This document shows positions 12,776 through 22,948 of a DNA stretch of 64,000 nt, piece by piece. The notes beneath the pieces were generated by a model. It saw only the letters and a list, made by a program, of their open reading frames with translations, had not been told where the DNA came from and ran no database searches. The DNA comes from Grammothele lineata (Eukaryota > Basidiomycota > Agaricomycetes > Polyporales > Polyporaceae): NCBI GenBank assembly GCA_002150815.3, contig NDFF03000001.1:806001-870000 (forward strand). The letters are read 5' to 3'. The stretch's first letter is position 1; each line of letters opens with the position of its first letter. The position numbers and the translations under genes are program-made.

Positions 12776-14481
12776 ATGGCCGCCAACAAAGGTGCGTGCT
12801 CGTCGTCGCCCGTGTCGCTGCCAACTGACCACCTCGCGCGCGTAGAGCCAAGCACCATCGTGCCTTTGCTGTCTCGTGCCCTCCACCGAATTCGCTCCAC
12901 GCCCCCGCGCATAATCGCCTCCCCTGCCACCCGTGCGTATACACCACGATACCCGTCTTACGCTGCCGTACTCACGGTTCTCCTCGGCCCACTGCACAGA
13001 ACCGCGCCGCGCGGCTGTAGCCATCATCGTGCGCGTTGCGCCGCCGCCGTCTTACGTGCCCAAACAGCCGACCACCGAAGCAGGCTCGCCCGCCAATGTT
13101 CCCCCGCCATCGCTCACCGAGTTTTTCCAGCTGGACTGGGTCAATGCCCCAGGCGCGCGGCCCGAAATCCTTTTCCTCCGCAGAGACAAGCCCGACCCTT
13201 CGACCGACGGCGGCCGCATGAGCGGGAGCGGACCCAACACCCGTGAGGCACACGTCGCGTTCCCCGGAGGCAAGACCGAGGAGGGGGATGAGGGCGGCCT
13301 TTACACCGGTAAGTTCCCGTACCTCCGCCTACCCCCGCCCCGCCTCGCCCCGAACTCCGACAGTGCGCGCAGCGTGTCTCGCGCCGCGCTGTCGGGGGCG
13401 TGTGCTCAGTGCTATCTTTTGCCCCGCGCGCTTCTGTGCGGCTTCCGCTCCAGAGCGCTTGATGCTAAATGCCGCGTCTGAATTGCAGCCATGCGCCAGA
13501 CCTGGGAAGAGATCGGTCTCGACCTCGCCGAGTCGTCGTATACACCTATCGGCCAACTCGACGACCGCGAGATCACGACTTCGCTAGGGAAGCGGCTGCT
13601 CATGATCCTCTCACCCTTCGTCTTCCTACAATTGTCGCCGCAAACCACCCCAGTCGACCCTTCGCCTGGTACGAGCCTCCACTGGGTTCCCCTCTCCACT
13701 TTGCTACCTCGGCCTGTCGGTGATGGTCCTCGGTGGTCAAGCGTGTCAGTTGACGCGTCCTCAAGACTTGCGCCTCGGCATTCAACAATCTTGCGTCTAC
13801 TTGTCCGCCTCCTGGTCGGGAGCATGAAGTTCCCGGCCATCCTCATCCCTTCTTCCCTGTCTACCGCCGCGTTTGTCGACCCCTCCAACGAAAAAGTCAT
13901 CGACGCCAAGCGCGCGCACGTAGAGTCTGCAGGCTCGGGCCCGTCGCCTCTCAAGCGCGAACGTTCCTTCCAGCTGCGGCCACGCTTCGGGCACGACGGG
14001 GAGACGCTGAAGCTCTGGGGCCTGTCTCTCGGCATGACGCTCGACCTGCTCGCGCACATGGCTCCCCCGGAGGCGCGGAGAGGGGGCGCGGGCGCGCTGC
14101 TGCTCCCGCCAGACGCGGAGGCGGAGTTGCTTAGGGTGCCGGTGATGGCACCCTCCCTGGCCAGCGTGTTCCCCCGCTTCGGGTACCCCGACGTGAATTT
14201 CTGGATCTGGGTGTTTGGGAAGCGGTATCGGGCTGTCATCCGGGGATGGGAGGCGAGCGTGAGGACGGGCGGTACGAATGACCGCAGGTGAGTTTTCGTT
14301 GCTGCCGTACGCTGTGAACTCAAGGTTGACGGATTGTGGCTGCAGGATCAACTGGACTGGCTCCGCACTGACAACGTTCTACGCGGCGGTGCGCAAGGCG
14401 CTCGTCGTCGTGATTGTTGTGCGCGCCATCCTGGTGCTCCTCGGGTTGCTCCTCGGCGGATGGCTGCTCTTCAGGCGATGA
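12776..14481 (+). CDS. Nudix hydrolase with C-terminal membrane anchor (CoA-diphosphatase-like)
   Basis: Nudix enzymes hydrolyse nucleoside diphosphates linked to another group; relatives of this type act on CoA or similar diphosphates, but the substrate is not fixed by sequence. Five exons (12776-12791, 12846-12932, 13000-13308, 13489-14287, 14346-14481) give 448 aa. The first coding exon is only 16 nt. The Nudix box is split by an intron: FPGGKTEEGDEGGLYT, then AMRQTWEEIGLDL. The usual Arg-Glu is Arg-Gln, while the Glu-Glu pair is kept. A long C-terminal region follows, with a WGLSLGMTLDLLAHM helix. The last 25 residues are a single strongly hydrophobic helix ending in FRR, so the protein looks tail-anchored. 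Confidence 0.88.
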
Positions 14482-14943
14482 GCCTGCTGTCTGTTGCCTA
14501 GCCCGTAAATTCTATTTCCTGGGACTTTGACTGGACCTTGGGTCGTCCTCTCGAGTCGCCGTCTACATGTACATTTTTGTGTTGTACCATTCCTGGTGTT
14601 GTTTTGCACACCCCTGTGGTCCGCTGGGCACGTTCTCTCTCTTTTGCTGGTATCATTATCCTGGAGAAGCTTACATACGTCCGTATACATCCATACACAC
14701 CTCTATCTCGTCTCCAGCATTGTTTCCTCCGAGGGGTTACATGCAGCCCTTGCTAACAGCCAGGTCCTGTACGCGTACTAGGGTTATAGAGTCGATCGTC
14801 CGATGCGTTAGAGTCTGTGCCTGTCTATTCATGACGACCTTTCACGACCTGTTGGTGTAGCGAGCTGTTCGAGAAAAACTGTCAATGTAACCGTCAACCG
14901 TAACCCAAGCGAACTCGCCACAAGCGCGTGTGCACTGCACGTG
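14482..14943. promoter_or_regulatory. Upstream region of PIF1
   Basis: Gene-free interval with an MluI-type box ACGCGT at 14771-14776 and a CACGTG E-box at 14938-14943. A second ACGCGT lies just inside at 14956-14961. In yeasts MBF sites control replication and repair genes, which would suit a Pif1 helicase. Function here is inferred. Confidence 0.4.
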
Positions 14944-15066
14944 ATGATACGCGCGACGCGTGCTGGAGCGCGCGCCAGAAAGTGGTTTCGAGTCTTTGTC
15001 CTACCGTGGCACCCTCCTCTTTCCCCACTGTCGCCCTCGTCGCCAGTCCCCCGCGACCTCTATCCC

Positions 15067-18055
15067 ATGGCCAAGAAGAAGTTTTACGCCGTTTACGGTG
15101 GCAGGGAAGGCACCCAGATTTACCTGACTTGGGATGAGGTATGTTTGCGTCCCTCAAGCTGCTGCGTAGTACCGCAACCACTGACCACGCATTGCGCTGG
15201 TTTGGGTGTTAGACGAAAGCCAATGTACGTATCTTTTTTACTGGCGGCAATATGCATTCTCATATTTGACTCTTTGTCCTGCAAGGTTAATCGCGTGTCC
15301 GGCGTTCTATATAAGAGTTTCCTGTCCTCCGCAGAGGCTCAGGCGTGGTTGCAGGGTATCGCCGATTCTGCGGGCATGCGCGGCATTAGTCAAAGTGAGT
15401 GTCCCCCGACTGTATCTTCTTGCGCGCCGCGATTGAGTATGTATGCTCCTTGGGCTACAGACTCCATGCCATCCCAAGTACAAGTAGTCGCCAGAGGCGG
15501 CCCGGGGCCTTCAACCGCCGCCCAATGGCATTATGCTCGGCGGCAGGTGCAGCCACCTCAATACCGCCCACCTAGCCCCTCGGGATACGACAGGGATAAC
15601 TCGATATACGTGGACAGTGGCGACGAGGGCGAAGACGAGGACGTTGCCATGAATTCGCGCCCTGCGAGCCGGATGCAGACGAGCCCTCTTCCGGACGAGT
15701 TGTACTTCGAAGACCGTAAGGGCCAGAGGTTCAGCGCTAGCAGCAGCAGTGCCGACGGTGACGATGACAGCGACAGCGACATCGAATTCCTCCCTGAACC
15801 ACCCCAGCCAGTGCGACCGCCCCGACCGGCGCGGTCATATGTTGTTCACGCCCCACGCGGACGTGACAGCACCCCTCAGGGCCAGAACGTCGTTCCGGTA
15901 CCCGCAGCCCCGCCCCCAGCCCAGATCGGCGACGACTTTATCCCCTTGGAGGAGGGACCCGTCGAGCCACCCAAACCCCTGATCCAACTCTCGGACGACC
16001 AGCAGGCGGTGCTCGCGCGCGTGCGGCAGGGCCACTCTGTCTTCTTCACAGGATCGGCAGGGACGGGCAAATCGGTACTTCTGCGCGAGATCATCGCTGC
16101 GTGCGGGGGGCGGATGAGTGACGTCCTCGGCGTTACGGCCTCCACAGGAATCGCGTCGGTGAACATCGGCGGGTGCACGCTCCACTCATGGGCGGGCATC
16201 CAGTTGGGCAAAGAAGACAAAGACTCGCTCGTCGCGCGCGTCGTCGGGGTGGATGCGCAGGCGTGGAAAGAGGAACGTGCTTGGAAGCGGGAGCTGAATG
16301 AAATGCTTGCGAGGGGTGAGCAGTTGACGGGAGAGGAAATGGAGTTCTTGAAGTCGGACCCTATCAAAGGACGCAAGAATCCGGCGTTGAAACGTTGGCG
16401 GAGCGTCAAGACGCTTATCATCGACGAAAGTGTGTGCTGTCGGCTTCAGTGGCGTGTGGGCGCTGGCGCGTGGTTTGCGGGTCGCTAACCCTCATTCACC
16501 ATAGTTTCGATGATCGACGGGAAGCTGTTTGACAAGCTGGTAGGTCTAGATAGGACCACGATATGCGACCTCTTGCTTACCGACCTCGTTCTGTAGGAAT
16601 ACATCGCCCGAGAAGTGAGGCAGAATCAATCGGCGTTCGGGGGCATTCAGCTCGTCCTGTCGGGCGACTTCTTCCAGTTGCCGCCCGTACCCGACAAGAC
16701 TTCGCAAGGTGGACAGGTCGCTCAGTGCTTCGCGTTCGAAGCGGAGTCATGGGATCGCTGCGTGGGCCCGCCCTTTGTCCTCACCAAGGTCTTCCGCCAG
16801 AAGGACCAAGGTATGCCCTTGAGCCATACACGATATACCATGTCTCATCCAGTCTCTTCTCTTTAGCCTTTGTTAATATGCTGAACGCCATGCGGTGGGG
16901 ACGTATTGACGAAGTCACGACACGTGCCTTCAGAGCTCTCGAGCGAGAAGTAACGTATGATGACGGTATACAGCCAACTGAACTGTAAGTCGCTCAGTTC
17001 ATTGATATCGGTTCAAATCTGAGCTGTCTTTATCCCTTAAGGTTCCCCACACGGAAAGAGGTTGAGAGTGCAAATAGTTCGCGGCTTGCACAATTGGAAG
17101 GCCAGCCCAAGGTATACGCGGCCCATGACATCCCAGGTCGGGATCGCTGGGGTAAAGTAGTGCCTGCGGCGCGTGTTGAACGCGCCCTCAAAGATCAGAT
17201 TGTGTCCAAGGCACTGCCCCTCAAGGTTGGTGCTCAGGTCATGCTCGTCAAGGTATGCGTGTCTCGTATGTTTGACAACGCCCTCCTCATGAACATTCGG
17301 CCTTGTCTTCATAGAACATCGTCCAAGGCGTGCTTGTCAACGGTACTCTGGGCCGTGTAGAGGGTTTCTACAGGCCGCGTGAAGCAATGTCTATGGGCAT
17401 TGAGGTCATGCTCCCGGAGGCGCGCGCAGATTCCTCCGCGTCGGTCGACCCCCAGAACGACCGAGCTGTGCGCGATGCGTTGCGGGCACAAGCTGAGCAA
17501 CGCGACCAGCGGATGAAGAGGGTCCTCTCGACCAACTCGATCTGGCCCGCAGTGCATTTCGTGAGCGGGCCGACAATGCTCTGTGTGCCCCTCTCGTTCG
17601 AGACCGTCACTGCCGACGGGAGCATCGAGGCCGTGCGCGAGCAGGTGCCACTCATCCTCGCTTGGGCACTGAGTATCCACAAATCGCAAGGCCAGACTCT
17701 CGACCGTGTCCGCGTAGACCTTACGAGCACCTTTGAGAAGGGACAGGGTGAATTTTTTCCCAGATATGTGGAACGAATGGAAGGGTCTGCTAACGAGTTA
17801 TTTGATCCAGCATACGTCGCTCTGTCGAGGGCAACACGCATGGAGACCCTTCAGGTGTTGAACTTCGATCCGTCGAAGTATGTCCCTTGCATACGCTAGT
17901 CGCTGTGACTAATGGCTAATGGCTATACCTACGACTGCAGGATTCGTGCACACCCTCGCGTGCTAGCCTGGATGGCAGAACATACGAAGCAGGTTCCGCC
18001 TCCAATCAAGTCCGAATACGAGGTCGACCCGGATGAAGAAGAGTACTGGGCATGA
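15067..18055 (+). CDS. PIF1: Pif1-family DNA helicase with N-terminal RNase H1-type hybrid-binding domain
   Basis: 5'-3' superfamily 1B helicase; Pif1 acts on G-quadruplexes, telomeres, R-loops and mitochondrial DNA. Eleven exons: 15067-15138, 15213-15224 (12 nt), 15286-15394, 15461-16429, 16505-16539, 16597-16810, 16867-16984, 17042-17252, 17315-17747, 17811-17877, 17941-18055; 784 aa. Residues about 3-52 ([20 protein letters not shown], then [14 protein letters not shown]) match the RNase H1 N-terminal/viroplasmin fold that binds RNA:DNA hybrids. A disordered acidic linker follows. Helicase motifs: Walker A GSAGTGKS (262-269), Walker B IIDEISMIDG (exons 4-5), [18 protein letters not shown], and [16 protein letters not shown] near the end. 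The tail is acidic. Introns 3 and 9 are multiples of three, so unspliced reading stays open; splicing is preferred because it restores the conserved [13 protein letters not shown]. An in-frame ATG at 14944 would add 41 residues. Confidence 0.93.
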
Positions 18056-18850
18056 CATAGTATAGGTGGATGATCTTTACGTGGACCTCCCGCGTGTCCG
18101 AGGTTGCTTGTCCTCTCTTTGAATACTTCCTACCACGTTTCATCACGTCGTAAGTCTGCCCGCATCTGTATCATCTATACCATATTACGCATGCTCCACA
18201 TACACACTACGTCAATACTGAATTATCACATATTCTTCTGAGGCCATTGGAGAGTACCTCTGGATATACTCGTGTAGCCGAATTTGGATCAGGTGATACG
18301 AAAAAAAATATTGAGGGAACTCGGAGGCTTGTGCGCTCGACCAGTTTGAACCCTGGCTATCGCATTACGCACGTTGTGAATGTGGGCGGACGCGTACATA
18401 GGACGACGATCCTCCAGATAAAGCTTTTAACCTCCCACTTACTTTCCAAGCTATTTGCAGCTATCCGGTGCGTAATGCATACGGCGCAACACACAAGGAC
18501 CGAAACGTTCCGTACAGTAACAGGACAACATGCATACAGTATGCTACGAGTGGGTACACACACGCACATTACAGGTATCGTCATAAAACAAAACAGCCGT
18601 CGCGAATGGTCCGAACGGAGGAAGGCGAAATGTCCGGAACCAAGCGGGCGAAACAGAGCAGCATCACAGAGCGCGTAGGCCTAAGGCTACAAACTTCGGT
18701 CCCGATTGAATCACGAACACCACGGGCGCGCATAGATCCAAACTATCATCACCAGATCGTCATCGTCGTGTCAGGTCGTTTCCTTCGTCCTCCCATCGCT
18801 GTCGCACCTTCTTGAATCCTGAATCAGAGCCGGGGTATGTACGATCTATC
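18056..18850. other. Convergent intergenic region
   Basis: About 0.8 kb between the 3' ends of PIF1 and the F-BAR/RhoGAP gene. More AT-rich than the flanking genes and with no conserved frame; presumably holds both 3' UTRs. Confidence 0.5.
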
Positions 18851-21800
18851 TTAGTCCACGGCGGAAGGCTTTCGCCCGTGCCCCGAACGTTTGCTCGGGC
18901 TCGAGTGGCCCGACGAGCTTGAGGGCGGTGAGGGCGACGCGCTCGCAAACGCCGCGGCAGCGGCAGTCGACGATAGCTCTATCCCTGACTCAGGCGACCC
19001 ATTCCTGTCTGTCGGCGGCGGCGGCGGTCCCATAGACTGCGACGGCGGGCTCGTCCCCGCAGGCTGCGATGGCGGAGGCGACTTGGCACGTTGCGCTGCC
19101 GGCGGCGAAAACACGTCCGGAGGGCTACCCGTACCTGCACCAAACGGATCCGGAGCGTCCGCGGCCGCGGACTCCGAAGCACTTCGCGTCGATGCTGCAC
19201 GCGAAGGGGGTTGTGCAGGTGCATCTAGGCTCGTGCGGGCGGTCGAGGGTAACGTGGTACCCGACACGGAGGGGGCCGGGGACGCTATCAATAGCTCCTT
19301 CTCCGGCCGTGGGGAAGGAGGCACGGGGAGGGAAGAGGTACTCGTGTTGATACTACCTTCATAGGTAGGTGATAGGGAGCTTTGGGGCGTGACGCGGACC
19401 TGGTCGTCGAAAAACTGGCCCGCCCGTATCGATGGTATTTGCCGTGCTGGGGAGTTGGCATGAGGCCCAGCGCGGAGGGAGGGGTGGATGCTGTTAGTAG
19501 GGCGAGGGGGGAGTTGAGGTGTGAAGTCTTGGGGTTGTGGTGGGCGGGGAGGAAGCTGAGGTGTGAGGTCTTGAAGATTCGGGCGCTGCACGTCAAATGA
19601 CGAGCGGGGAGTCCCTGAGGTCGACGGTGTCTTCTGATGCTTCCGCGGAGAAGTGGGCACTGGTGGAGGAGGCATGCTCGATGACGGCGGAGGCATGTTG
19701 GCCAATTTCGTATGCGATGAACCATAGTTTACCGGCGCAACGGATTCGTGCAGCGGCGCAGGGGGTAATGGCGGTGAACCTGCCCCGCTCTGCTGGAAGA
19801 GCACGTGTGCATACGTAATGAGGTCTTCCATGGTGGTGTCCTGCGTGCAATAGCTCAATGACGGAACGTTGCGTCATAGACACAGTAGTGTTACCTTCCA
19901 TGCCTGCATACCCAAGAGGTCGCCGGGTTTGGGCATCTCGTCTTCGCCAAAGATGACTGAGCCAAAAACGATCGCAAGGTTCTTCGGGTCCATCTTGTTC
20001 TTATCCGAATGTGCCGCCACTCGGGCAAGATGCTCGACGATCGCTTTGAGCGTTGCCTGATGTATTGGCGGTAACCGACGGATTTTCGAACGCAGGAGGG
20101 TGAAATTGTTAGCCGCATGTTCATCTATTGAAGGCTATTGCATCAGCGCTCCTGCTCAGATGTGTTCACTACTTCAAGGGTCTTACCGAACGATTCTGTG
20201 TGCTGCATTCGCTCCTGTAAGGGGAATTTGAAGACAGGCTCCGGGAGCTCTCGAAGGTACAGCTACATATTTCACATGAGAAATCAGCACACTTGCAGAG
20301 TGTGAAAAGTACATACCTTCAGGAGTGAAGACACGCAGTACACATCGTCAATTTGAGGGTTGAACTGGAAGGCCGCCTCGTTACGCTCGATCTTATGCTG
20401 GAGCTACGCTGGGGGTTAGTGGTCATTTCACAGTCTGATTCAAGCACCAGGCATACCTCCTGAACAGCCGAATGTCTGCCGGAAACCTATCAAAATGTCT
20501 CCAGTCAGTATTTAAACATATGGCTGCAGTAATGTTCCGGACGCACTCGGTAGATTCCCTCTGCGTCCATCCCTCTCCTATCGATATCTTCTATACACAG
20601 ACGCACGATCTTAGGGATATCCCCTTCGAGCGGGCCGCGCGCGGTAGCATAGTCGACGAGACTGACACCGAAGATCAGGTCCTTGCACTCCCCAACGTTG
20701 TAATTGTAGTAGTATTGCGGCTTTGGTGACGCTGCCGCGAGCATGCGCGGGATGCTGGCCGCTATCGCCGCGCTGTCCCGCTGCGGGGTGATCTTCTCGA
20801 TCATGAGCCCGCACCGCTCACATAGCGAGCTCTGTGTTGCAGCGGCCGCGCTGCGAATGCGGCGGTCAGTCGCCGCGTTTAGATGGAACACGAACACTAC
20901 CTACGTGAGGCTGTTGTTGTAGGTCTCGAGCACTCGCTTCATCGTCTGCGAGGACTCGCGAACGAACCCTTCCAGAGACTGGAGTCGTACGTTAGAAACA
21001 TTTCGAGCGATGGTAGAAATCAGGTAGATCTCACATTGAAACCAGACTCGAGGATCTTCACCCTGCGTAACCGAAGCGTCTCCAACCAATGAACACCTCG
21101 CCTGTACTCCTTATCTGTAACGCAACGCGCACGTCAGAGCCCCCCGCCGCCGAGCACAGGACGTGGTCTCATACCTGCTTCGTCCGCCTCGCGCTTAGCG
21201 CGCACCTGTCGGAGCGCGTTGTCGGAGCGCCCTTCCCTGTCCCTGTCGCGGTCGAGGAAGGTCATGAGCTGGTTGAGCTGCCGCTTGCCCTGGTGCGCGA
21301 GATCCTGCAGCGCAGTCGACGTCGACGCCGCGGCCGAGGGCGAGCGGTTTCGCTGGTGCTGCGACGGGCGCCGGTCGAGCGGGCGCAGGGGCTGTGGACC
21401 GGTCACGACCGGCCGCGCGCCGTTCGCGCCCTGTGATAGCGGTTTGGAGAGCGGAGGCATCTCGCGCGGATCTTGCGGCGAGGTCGGGGAGAGGGGCGCT
21501 GCAGCCGCTGCGCTTCGGTACTCCTGTGAGGCCCAGACATTGCCGACCGGGCGCAGCGGGAGGAGAGGAGGTAGGGGTCAGCGAGACGGACGCAGAGGTG
21601 CAGGTGAGGCGGCGGCGGCGGAATATTACTGACCTCTGCCTCCTGGCACTTCTTGATGTACGCCCGCTTGAGGCGAGGGAGGACGTTCTCTGCGTACTCT
21701 GCATGAGCCGTTACCGCGTCCCTGATATCTTCCCGGATACGCTTCCGGATGCGGTCTTGCTCCTCCTACATGATGGCGCACCGCGGGACGGTATCGTACG

Positions 21801-22398
21801 GCAGGTCGCGAGCGGGAGAGCGCGGGGAACGCACCTTGAAAGTAGAAAGCGGCTCAATCGCATACGTACAAAGACTCTCCAAGAACATCTGGTGGGTATC
21901 AGCCTCTGCTCGACGGAGGCGAACGCGGGGGAAACGCATAGCCGGTCGATCAGCCGAGGATCCAAGCTGCAGCGCGAACGGAACCGCGCACCTCGCTCGA
22001 CGTTGTCGGTGATCTCATTCCACGCGACCCTCGTGGTGCTAGGTTCCATGCGGTCGTCAATGAAAGTGTCCATACTCTTTGACTTGCGATGGAGTCTCAT
22101 CAGGGAGGAGATGCTGTCGGCGGGATCTACGTGAGGAACACCGTTCCCCCTAGGATAGTGAACACACACGCACTATTGCTCCTCTATCCTGCGCCTGGCG
22201 CGCACGCTAAAGCGTCAGCGCACCTCGCTCAATGCGAGAGAAGACAAGGGACGCGCACCGTTCCTGAAAGAAGGCGAGATACGAGTCTGCGATGATCTTA
22301 AGGTGCTGCTCGAACAGCGCGGTCGCGCTCTGGGCGACGTCGGCCGGGGGTGGCGGTGGCCTAGCAGTCGCTGCTGCTGCCTCCGTACCGGAGGACAT
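18851..22398 (-). CDS. F-BAR and RhoGAP domain protein (Rgd1-like)
   Basis: Predicted to bind curved plasma membrane through its F-BAR domain and switch off a Rho-family GTPase, in polarity or cytokinesis. About 14 exons give about 900 aa. Exon 1 is 22398-22259, exon 2 is a 21-nt microexon (22194-22174), exon 3 is 22113-21992, and the last exon is 19840-18851. The F-BAR part reads ALFEQHLKIIADSYLAFFQE, RIEEQY, SSLMRLHRKSKSMDTF, EADTHQMFLESL, then DKEYRRGVHWLETLRLRR. A proline/serine-rich insert (exon 6) interrupts it. The RhoGAP domain begins IFGVSLVDYA; its arginine finger lies in GIYRVSGRHSAVQE, which is split by an intron, and it continues LYLRELPEPVFKF and KMDPKNLAIVFGSVIFGE. The final 330 residues are Pro/Ser-rich with PPPPP tracts, typical SH3 ligands. 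Domain calls are firm; exact junctions in the middle exons are less so. Confidence 0.9.
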
Positions 22399-22948
22399 AG
22401 TGTTGGTGATGGTCGTTCGGGTAGAGGTAAAGAACGGCAAGAGGAGAACAAGGTGGAGAAAGCGGGGAAAGGTGCAGCGAGGGCCAAGGCCGAAGTTGCA
22501 TCCATCCGTAATGGGCGCCTATGCGGAGATCAACTAGCACGTGTCAAGACGTCACATGTGAGCGCCCGTACCCCGCCTGTTTCGGGTGTACTGCGGGGTG
22601 GGACAAGTTGGCCTTGCGCTGTGGAGGTGCGCAGGACTCACCACTCGCAAGATGTCGGAGACACTCGGCATGGCAAACGCACAGGCAAGCTCCGTAAATT
22701 AAGACTGCGCACTGCGCGTGGAATTGAAGATCGTGCTACTAGTGATACAAGAATAGGTCGAGACTGCTACACTACTATGGTATGTACCGGAGCTGACAGT
22801 GCATAAATGCGTGCGGCGAGATGAGGCATTGCGGTCATGACATAGCCCGGAAAGCATCGACAAGAAATGTCCGGAAAAATAATAGCATGAGGTCTGGCGA
22901 AACATCGTCTTGGCTATCGTACATAGGTGCACGCTCGTAACACGCTCG
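22399..22948. other. Intergenic between two minus-strand genes
   Basis: 550 bp holding the 3' end of the FRAY-type kinase and the promoter of the F-BAR/RhoGAP gene. No gene or clear element seen. Confidence 0.45.

Noticed and set aside
8296..13759. Further ACGCGT boxes at about 8296 and 13754
   Set aside because: They fall in an intron or coding sequence; the hexamer is expected by chance many times in GC-rich DNA, so only promoter clusters were kept.
18338..18365. Minus-strand GGTTCAAACTGG, resembling a tRNA T-arm
   Set aside because: The T-stem does not pair with a seven-base loop and no cloverleaf can be built from the flanks.
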